NCBI RefSeq assembly: GCF_001905505.1
Contig: NZ_LIPG01000002.1
Location: forward strand, 806,001-870,000
DNA length: 64,000 bases
Source: Streptomyces sp. CB02058
GTDB taxonomy: Bacteria; Actinomycetota; Actinomycetes; Streptomycetales; Streptomycetaceae
Direction of reading: 5' to 3'
Below, piece after piece: positions 58,756-64,000 of this stretch (the first letter of the stretch is position 1; the number at the start of each line of letters is the position of its first letter). The notes under the pieces are model-generated. The model saw only the letters and a list, made by a program, of their open reading frames with translations. It was not told the origin of the DNA and did not search any database. Made by a program: the position numbers and the translations under genes.

Positions 58756-59574
58756 CTACACCGGTTCCGGTGTGCCCGAGTCCGCCGGGGAAGGCGGTAC
58801 GGCACCCAGCGGCAGCAGCAGCGGGCGCTTCGCGGCGCGGCCGTCGCCGGAGGAACGGCCGCGCACCCGGCGGGCGAGCCAGGGGCCCAGGAACCCGGCT
58901 GCCCACCGGAGTTCGGCCACCGCCGCCTGCCGGGCGGTCGAGGCCGGCCGAGGCGGCAGTGGAAGGGTCCAGGTGTCGTCGCTCCCGGGCAGCCGTACGG
59001 CGTGGGCGACGGCCGCCGCGATCCGCTCGTGGCCCAGCGGGCTCGCGTGGAGCCGGTCCGTGCTCCACATGCGCGGGTCGGCGGCGACGGCGTGCTCCGC
59101 GGTCTCGGCCACCGTGACCCCGTGCCGGGCGGCGGCGGTGCGGATACGGGCGTTGAGCTCGAACACGCGGGACCTGACCGGCCGGGCGATCGGCGCGATC
59201 TTCCCGATGTCGGGGAAGGTGAGCGTCACCACATGGGCCCCGGCGGCCGTGAGGGCGACGAACATCTCCTCCAGGTGACCGGCCACCTCCGCCGCGTCGA
59301 ACCGGGGCCGCAGCAGGTCGTTGACCCCGGCGACGACCGTGGCCAGATCGGGGCGCATGGCCAGGGCGGGGCCCAGCTGTTCCGCGCGGACCTGGTGGGC
59401 GACACGTCCCCGTACCGCCAGATTGGCGTACTCCAGGGACGGGCTGACGGCCGCGACGTGCTCGGCGAACCGGTCGGCCCAGCCCCGCAGGCCCGTGGTG
59501 TCGTCGCCGTCGCCGACGCCCTCGGTCTGGCTGTCGCCGAGGGCGACGTAACGCAGGTACTCACCGCTGTGCAC
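58756..59574 (-). CDS. SGNH/GDSL hydrolase
   Basis: A 272-aa esterase-type hydrolase. Block I is ALGDSQTEGVGDGDD with Ser15; block III is VVAGVNDLL with the Asn; block V is STDRLHASPLGH with Asp and His. This is the SGNH Lipase_GDSL_2 group common in Streptomyces. No signal peptide, so cytoplasmic. The GTG at 59574 begins inside the 3' end of the PadR gene (14-base overlap). A long Arg/Pro-rich C-terminal tail follows the domain. Confidence 0.9.
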   Translation of the reverse strand: MHSGEYLRYVALGDSQTEGVGDGDDTTGLRGWADRFAEHVAAVSPSLEYANLAVRGRVAHQVRAEQLGPALAMRPDLATVVAGVNDLLRPRFDAAEVAGHLEEMFVALTAAGAHVVTLTFPDIGKIAPIARPVRSRVFELNARIRTAAARHGVTVAETAEHAVAADPRMWSTDRLHASPLGHERIAAAVAHAVRLPGSDDTWTLPLPPRPASTARQAAVAELRWAAGFLGPWLARRVRGRSSGDGRAAKRPLLLPLGAVPPSPADSGTPEPV

Positions 59575-60130
59575 GGACGTTCCGCCTCTCCTGGAGAACC
59601 GCTGAGATCCGCAGGCACCAGTCGCGGGTGTCCCGCTCGAACGCCAGGCCGCGCATACAGGTCAGATACGGCCCGATCCGCTCGCCCCGGAGGAGGAACT
59701 CCTCCTCGTCCATGTCGCCGCGCATGTGCCGCAGCAGCTTGCCGAAGAGCTCGATCCTCGCCTCGGAGGCGGACGCCCGCTCCTCCAGCTGCCCGATCAC
59801 CGGCGCGCCGTCGATGTGGTCGGCGGCCTGCACCTTCACGAGCAGGTCGTCGCGGATGAAGGAGGGCTTCGACGCGGCGGCGGCGAACCTCTCCAGCTCG
59901 TCGAGGCCCGCGCCGGTGACCCGGAACAGCCGCTTGTTGGGCCGGGTCTCCTGGACCACCTGCCGGCCCGCGACCAGTCCGTCCTTCTCCAGCTTGGCCA
60001 GTTCGGCGTAGAGCTGCTGGGGCAGGGCGTGCCAGAAGTTCGCGACACCGATGTCGAACGCCTTGGCCAGCTGGTATCCGCTGTACTCGCCGTCGAGCAG
60101 TGCCGCCAGAACGGCATGTCGCAAGGCCAT
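59561..60130 (-). CDS. PadR family transcriptional regulator
   Basis: A 189-aa PadR protein. The winged helix starts LRHAVLAALLDGEYSGYQLA, and the wing carries YAELAKLEKDGLVAGRQV and TRPNKRLFRVTGAGLDELER. A C-terminal Vir-like coiled coil (LLVKVQAADHIDGAPVIGQL) mediates dimerisation. I chose ATG 60130; a longer start at 60193 is possible. It is divergent from a SnoaL-like protein gene across a 40-bp nested dyad, its likely operator. Confidence 0.92.
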   Translation of the reverse strand: MALRHAVLAALLDGEYSGYQLAKAFDIGVANFWHALPQQLYAELAKLEKDGLVAGRQVVQETRPNKRLFRVTGAGLDELERFAAAASKPSFIRDDLLVKVQAADHIDGAPVIGQLEERASASEARIELFGKLLRHMRGDMDEEEFLLRGERIGPYLTCMRGLAFERDTRDWCLRISAVLQERRNVRAQR

Positions 60131-60167
60131 CGCAGAGGCCCCTTCCCTTTTCTCGTCCGCCGCCTCA

Positions 60168-60207
60168 TCATACTCAAGAAACTGACTAGTCACATTGATG
60201 AGTATGA
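60168..60207. promoter_or_regulatory. 40-bp nested dyad, candidate PadR operator
   Basis: TCATACTCA (60168-60176) and TGAGTATGA (60199-60207) are perfect 9-base arms, and TGACTAGTCA (60183-60192) is a perfect palindrome with the same centre. The site lies between the PadR start (60130) and SnoaL-like start (60217), and its right arm ends just before the GAGGAG ribosome-binding site. Confidence 0.82.
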
Positions 60208-60216
60208 GGAGCGGGC

Positions 60217-60648
60217 ATGGACACCACCGATCTCTTTCGCACCGCCGTGGAGAAGCGCGATCTCGCCGCGCTGAACGACCTGTTCACCGAGGACATCCGC
60301 CTCAACAGCCCGGTGAAGTTCACTCCCTTCGAGGGCCGGCCCATGGTGTCGGGGCTCTTCGGGGTGCTGCTCCGCACCTTCGAGGACTTCCGTTACGTCG
60401 GCCACCTCGACGGCGCGGCCGAGGCGGGCGCCGAGGGCGACGAGGCGCCGTCGGCGGTCCTCGTCTTCCGCGCGACCGTGGGCGGCAAGCAGATCCACGG
60501 CATCGACCTGCTCCACTTCGACGAGGCGGGCCGGATCAAGGAGTTCACCGTCATGGTCCGCCCGCAGTCCGCGGTGCACGCCCTGGGCGAGGCGGTGCTC
60601 GCCGGCCTGGTCGCCGACGGCCTCGTCCCCGGGCCGGACGGCGACTGA
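60217..60648 (+). CDS. SnoaL-like / NTF2-fold protein
   Basis: A 143-aa nuclear-transport-factor-2-like protein. The opening RTAVEKRDLAALNDLFTEDI is the typical SnoaL-like cone entry helix, and IHGIDLLHFDEAGRIKEFTV the matching beta-strand region near the C-terminus. GAGGAG lies 7 bases before the ATG. These folds serve as small-molecule isomerases, cyclases or ligand binders; the substrate is unknown. It is divergent from the PadR gene and so is the probable target. Confidence 0.87.
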   Translation: MDTTDLFRTAVEKRDLAALNDLFTEDIRLNSPVKFTPFEGRPMVSGLFGVLLRTFEDFRYVGHLDGAAEAGAEGDEAPSAVLVFRATVGGKQIHGIDLLHFDEAGRIKEFTVMVRPQSAVHALGEAVLAGLVADGLVPGPDGD

Positions 60649-60991
60649 CGGGAAGGGGCGGGGAGTCACGGGGGAGCCGCGGGGCGCGCGGACGTTCCTC
60701 GTCCGCACTATCCGGCCAGGGGCCGCCCGGCCCGCGAGCGCCGGAATCACCGGCCGCCCGTGCCCTGCCGGGGCCGTGCCCCCGGGGCGCCGGAAGGTTC
60801 CGGCCAGAGCATGATCGAATACCTCCCGGTATGCGGAGGACGGTTGATCAATTCGATCTGGAACCCGATAGGCTCCTCTGCGGCGCGGCGAGTTGACGTG
60901 ATGTCACTCGGCCGCTGCGGTGCTGCGCGCTCCCCACAGGCGACGTCTGCGCCACCCCCCAGTTCGAAAGTGTTGCTCTCGAAGGATGTAG
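60649..60991. other. 343-base gap before the conservon
   Basis: The left part has a hairpin (CCGGGGC...GCCCCCGG, about 60767-60781) that may end the SnoaL-like transcript. From 60810 on the sequence is less G+C-rich, with TTGATC (60844) and GATAGGCT (60867) as a possible promoter (spacing slightly long). A palindrome-like TGACGTGATGTCA occurs at 60894-60906. No gene seen. This is the promoter region of the conservon. Confidence 0.55.
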
Positions 60992-62686
60992 ATGGAACTT
61001 GCCACTCCACCCCCGGCGGCACGAGCACCGGTCGCCTGGTACGGCTGGTGGCTGATGCCGCTGGCCTTAGGAGCCGGAACCCTCGTCACAGCGGTGGCGG
61101 GGCCCGACCAGGTCCAGATACCCGCGACGTTCGCCGGTGCCGCTGTCACGGCTGCGGGCGCGGTCTGCGTGCGGCTCCTCGTACGTACCAGAACCCAGCT
61201 GCGCCGCGCCGACGAAGCCTTCCGCGCCGCCCAGACCGAGCACTCCCAGCAGAGATACGCGGATGTGCGGTCCCGGGAGCAGCGCTTCGAGGCCGAGAGA
61301 TCCGCGCTGGAGGCCCGGCTGGGCGAGCAGGCCACGGCCTTCGACGCCAGGCTTGCCGAGCACACCCAGGCCTACGAGGCCGGGATCGCCGAATGGACCC
61401 GCACGACGGAGGAGCGGATCGCACTCCAGCGGGACGTCGTCGTCAGGCTCGGCGACAGCCATCTCCCCGAGGCGATCAAGCGCCTGCGTGAGGGTGAGGC
61501 CATCGACGACATCCTGGCGGAGGTCGGCCAGGAGGCCGACGCGAGCCCGGAGACGCGCGCCGCGCTGCGCAAGGTCATGCGGACCGCGCTGCTCGGTGTG
61601 GAGGAGGAGTTGAACCGTTCCACTTCGGCCGAACAGGCCGTGGTCGGCATCGGCAGCCGCATCCACGTGCTGACGGGACGGCTGCGCGGCCGGCTGCACG
61701 AGATGCAGGGCGAACACGGGCGGCTGCCCGCCGTGGCCCAGGGACTCATGGAGCTGGACCAGGAGATCGGCCCCGCCGACTGCCTCGCCGCCAGCATCGG
61801 CGTACTGGGCGGTTCCGACCGGCCCGGACGCCAGTGGCAGGAGCCGCAGCGACTGCTCAGCGTGGTCCGGGGCGGCATCGGCCGCATCAAGGACTTCAAC
61901 CGCATCCAGGTCCGCCACCTCCCCGAACTCGGCGTCGACGGCGGTCTGGTGGACCACCTCACGCTGATCTTCGCCCACCTCCTGGACAACGCCGCGCGCT
62001 ACTCGCCGCCCAGCGAGCCCGTGGTCGTCTCCGGCAAGGAGGTCCCCAACGGGGTCGGCATCGAGATCCAGGACGCCGGCAAGGGCCTGAGCGAGGAGCG
62101 CAAGCGCGAGGCGGAGCAGTCCATCGCGGGCACCGCGAAGGGCCCCGGCCTCGGCGGGATCTCGGAGGACGCGAACCTGGGTCTGCGCGTCGTGGGCGCC
62201 CTGGCACGCCGTTACGGCATCCGGGTCACCTTCGCGGACTCCCCGTGGCTCGGCACCTCGGTGGTCGTGGTGGTTCCGCACAAGTACTTCAGCCACCTCT
62301 CGGCCCCCGTGGTCGAGCCGGTCCGGCCCGTCGCGGAACAGGCCGAGCCCGTCCGGGAGGCCCTCGCGGCCGGCCTGCCCGCGGACGGTGCCCCGAGCGC
62401 GGTGAGCGCCGGGACCCCCGAGATCACGGACACCACGCCCGGCGGCCTGCCGCGGCGCAGGAGCAGGCGGAGCGACACACCGACGGCCAGGCCGAGCGCC
62501 GCCGCCGACCGGACCGTGGAGTCCGTGACCGCAGTGCCGCCGGACGCGTCGTTCGCCGGCCTCGCCGCCTTCGCCACGGCCGGACGTGAGAGCGCCCCGC
62601 CCCAGGTGACGACCGAGGACGCCGGCCCGGGCGTTCGCGAGACGACTGCCGGACGCGAGTCCAACCGCACGGAAGAGAGCGACTAG
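60992..62686 (+). CDS. cvnA: conservon sensor histidine kinase-like protein (CvnA), TTA-containing
   Basis: A 564-aa membrane protein. Two N-terminal helices (about 15-60: WWLMPLALGAGTLVTAVAG, IPATFAGAAVTAAGAVCV), a long coiled coil (RTRTQLRRADEAFRAAQTEH onward), and an HATPase domain (HLLDNAARYSPP, IEIQDAGKGLSEE, NLGLRVVGALARRYGI) show the nitrate-sensor-like CvnA kinase. A Ser/Ala/Pro-rich tail of about 130 residues follows. Codon 26 is TTA (61067-61069), the only in-frame TTA I found in this window, so translation should need the bldA tRNA. GAAGGA lies 6 bases before the ATG. It heads the cvnA-B-C-D operon. Confidence 0.92.
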   Translation: MELATPPPAARAPVAWYGWWLMPLALGAGTLVTAVAGPDQVQIPATFAGAAVTAAGAVCVRLLVRTRTQLRRADEAFRAAQTEHSQQRYADVRSREQRFEAERSALEARLGEQATAFDARLAEHTQAYEAGIAEWTRTTEERIALQRDVVVRLGDSHLPEAIKRLREGEAIDDILAEVGQEADASPETRAALRKVMRTALLGVEEELNRSTSAEQAVVGIGSRIHVLTGRLRGRLHEMQGEHGRLPAVAQGLMELDQEIGPADCLAASIGVLGGSDRPGRQWQEPQRLLSVVRGGIGRIKDFNRIQVRHLPELGVDGGLVDHLTLIFAHLLDNAARYSPPSEPVVVSGKEVPNGVGIEIQDAGKGLSEERKREAEQSIAGTAKGPGLGGISEDANLGLRVVGALARRYGIRVTFADSPWLGTSVVVVVPHKYFSHLSAPVVEPVRPVAEQAEPVREALAAGLPADGAPSAVSAGTPEITDTTPGGLPRRRSRRSDTPTARPSAAADRTVESVTAVPPDASFAGLAAFATAGRESAPPQVTTEDAGPGVRETTAGRESNRTEESD

Positions 62687-62691
62687 TCCAC

Positions 62692-63102
62692 ATGACGCAA
62701 CAGGGAACCGACGTGAGCTGGGCGCTCCGCGATCTGACGGAGAGCATCCGGGAGATCCGCTTCGCCCTCGTGGCCTCCAGCGACGGCAAGGCCATCACCT
62801 CCTACGGGGCGGACGACCCCGACGACGTGGACCGCTTCGCCGCCGTGGTCGCGGGACTCCAGGCGCTCGCGCAGCCGGTCGCCGAGCAATTCCCCAAGTA
62901 CGCCGGGCAGCTCCGTCTCGCGATGATCGAGGTCGACGGCGGTCACCTCTTCGTCGTACGGGCCGGCGTGGAGACGTACCTCGGAGTCCTCGCGAGGGAG
63001 GGGCTCGACCAGGGCCTGCTCGGTCACCAGATGAGGGACCTGGCGCGAAGGATGGGTGAGCTTCTCGGCACCAGCCCGCGCCTGGAGGAGCACTCTGGAT
63101 GA
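62692..63102 (+). CDS. cvnB: roadblock/LC7 domain protein (CvnB)
   Basis: A 136-aa roadblock/LC7 protein: SWALRDLTESIREIRFALVA and SSDGKAITSYGADDPDDVDR open the fold, and EVDGGHLFVVRAGVETYLGV carries the central strands. In MglB and CvnB, such proteins bind a small GTPase and may act as activating protein. It starts 5 bases after CvnA and overlaps CvnC by 4 bases. It probably links the CvnA kinase to the CvnD GTPase at the membrane. Confidence 0.95.
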   Translation: MTQQGTDVSWALRDLTESIREIRFALVASSDGKAITSYGADDPDDVDRFAAVVAGLQALAQPVAEQFPKYAGQLRLAMIEVDGGHLFVVRAGVETYLGVLAREGLDQGLLGHQMRDLARRMGELLGTSPRLEEHSG

Positions 63103-63470
63103 GTGGTCCCCGCCGGCCCACGGACCCGCCCGGTCTCGAGCGCTACTACGTCCTCACCGGGGGGCGCAGCGGACCGGGTGGTTCGGCGTCGACCCTGGAC
63201 GTGGCGACCCTCATCATCTCCCGTGCCGCAGCCGTGCCCGGCCTGCAGCACGAGCACGAGGAGATACTCCGGCGCTGCCGCGATCCGCTGTCGGTGGCCG
63301 AACTCGGCGCCCATCTCGGATTGCCCTTCAACATTCTCGCGGTGCTCCTCGCCGATCTGCTGGACGCAGGACGCGTCGAGGCCCGCGATCCCATCCCGGC
63401 GTCAGGAGCCGGCCGCGGGCCCGACCTCGCGCTCCTTGAGGAGGTACTCAGTGGACTTCAAAGGCTTTGA
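63099..63470 (+). CDS. cvnC: DUF742 protein (CvnC)
   Basis: A 123-aa DUF742 protein. The N-terminus GLERYYVLTGGRSGPGGSAS and the winged-helix-like segment LSVAELGAHLGLPFNILAVL with VLLADLLDAGRVEARDPIP are characteristic. It overlaps CvnB by 4 bases and CvnD by 20 bases. CvnC is known to interact with CvnD in Streptomyces conservons. Confidence 0.95.
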   Translation: MSGPRRPTDPPGLERYYVLTGGRSGPGGSASTLDVATLIISRAAAVPGLQHEHEEILRRCRDPLSVAELGAHLGLPFNILAVLLADLLDAGRVEARDPIPASGAGRGPDLALLEEVLSGLQRL

Positions 63471-64000
63471 CCGCCCCGACCAGGCGGCCGGAGGCGGCAC
63501 CCGCTCGGTGAAGGTGATGATCGCCGGCGGTTTCGGTACCGGGAAAACCACCCTGGTGCGCTCGGTCAGCGACATCAAGCCGCTCACCACCGAGGAGACG
63601 CTGACCCAGGCCAGCGTGGACGTCGACGACCTGATCGGGGTGGCGGACAAGCAGGAGACCACCGTCAGCCTCGACTTCGGGAAGATCGGCATCAACGAGG
63701 AGCTGGTGCTGTACCTGTTCGGGACACCGGGCCAGGAGCGCTTCTGGTTCCTGTGGAACGGCCTGTTCAAGGGCGCCCTCGGGGCCGTGGTCCTGGTGGA
63801 CACCCGGCGGCTGGCGTCCAGCTTCCGGGCGATCGAGGAGATGGAGCGGCAGGACGTGCCCTTCGTCATCGCCCTCAACGTCTTCCCCGACTCCAAGGAC
63901 CACCCGATCGAAGAGATCCGCGACGCCCTGGACATACCCGAGCACACCCCCGTCGTGACCTGCGACGCCCGTGACCGGACCTCGAGCCGCGATGTGCTGA
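63451..64000 (+). CDS. cvnD: conservon GTP-binding protein (CvnD), cut by window end
   Basis: A small Ras-like GTPase, 183 codons visible and still open at base 64000, close to the usual full length of about 190-200. P-loop GGFGTGKTT (26-34), switch II region GTPGQERFWFLWNGL, and the NVFPDSKDH segment replaces NKxD. The GTG at 63451 lies inside the cvnC 3' end. The set CvnA-D is believed to form a membrane-associated G-protein-like complex. Anything after it (often a P450) is beyond the window. Confidence 0.95.
   Translation, partial: MDFKGFDRPDQAAGGGTRSVKVMIAGGFGTGKTTLVRSVSDIKPLTTEETLTQASVDVDDLIGVADKQETTVSLDFGKIGINEELVLYLFGTPGQERFWFLWNGLFKGALGAVVLVDTRRLASSFRAIEEMERQDVPFVIALNVFPDSKDHPIEEIRDALDIPEHTPVVTCDARDRTSSRDVL

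Noticed and set aside
1..64000. mobile elements, CRISPR arrays, tRNA genes
   Set aside because: No transposase or integrase, no regularly spaced palindromic repeats and no tRNA-like clover-leaf with CCA end were seen. The only tandem repeat is the short one at 2056-2158.

Overview
The window is chromosomal DNA of a Streptomyces or very close actinomycete. The evidence is the very high G+C with strong G/C bias at third codon positions, frequent GTG starts and 4-base stop/start overlaps, a conservon (CvnABCD) signalling operon, a KstR-type TetR regulator, a DmdR/IdeR-type iron box, an actinobacterial type A RNase P RNA, and only one in-frame TTA (bldA) codon seen in 64 kb. No insertion sequence, prophage, CRISPR array or tRNA was seen. 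The gene content is core to near-core and mostly metabolic and regulatory.

Layout: 0-4 kb holds a divergent TetR gene and a quinate/shikimate catabolic operon (AroQ, AroE-type dehydrogenase, QuiC/QsuB-type fused 3-dehydroshikimate dehydratase) leading to protocatechuate. 4-9.7 kb (minus strand) is a five-gene ECF transporter operon behind a cobalamin riboswitch; its first gene encodes a membrane-anchored alpha/alpha-barrel protein resembling transcobalamin. 9.9-15 kb holds a lipoprotein, a secreted PHB depolymerase, a 3-hydroxybutyrate dehydrogenase and a GAF/PucR-type regulator: polyester degradation and use. 15-21.4 kb (minus) is a Liv-type branched-chain ABC importer with a terminal alpha/beta hydrolase, headed by a KstR-like regulator. 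A perfect KstR-type operator lies between it and a divergent cassette of GT4 glycosyltransferase, methyltransferase and (alpha/alpha)-toroid protein (21.6-24.8 kb).

24.8-29.4 kb: a small membrane protein, lipoprotein, mycothiol-dependent maleylpyruvate isomerase-like protein, membrane protein, cell-wall amidase and methyltransferase. 29.4-34.9 kb: a catabolic group of M20 peptidase, NCS1 permease and DUF1177 protein, divergent from an IclR regulator and dipeptidase E; this looks like a little-described pathway for an imported N-containing or peptide-like substrate. 34.8-41.8 kb: two divergent MFS exporters, then a two-component system with its ABC exporter. 42.3-45.7 kb: a 708-aa Ala/Pro-rich protein of unknown function, divergent across an iron box from a siderophore-binding lipoprotein. 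45.8-52.6 kb: conserved housekeeping genes (Nif3-like protein, zinc-ribbon coiled coil with an apparent CTG start, RNase H/phosphatase fusion, TauE/SafE permease, KDPG aldolase, YaaA, RNB nuclease).

52.7-60.7 kb: a TetR gene, rnpB with terminator, a lipoprotein with a septum-formation domain, and a run of small divergent regulator/enzyme pairs with striking operators: a perfect 32-bp palindrome, a 40-bp nested dyad, and a divergent pair whose ATG codons overlap. 61-64 kb: a conservon, cut by the window end, whose sensor kinase gene carries the TTA codon and so is probably under bldA control.

The most interesting candidates are the riboswitch-controlled cobalamin ECF system with transcobalamin-like partner, the KstR-box-linked Liv/GT4 region, the DUF1177/NCS1/M20/PepE pathway, and the bldA-dependent conservon.
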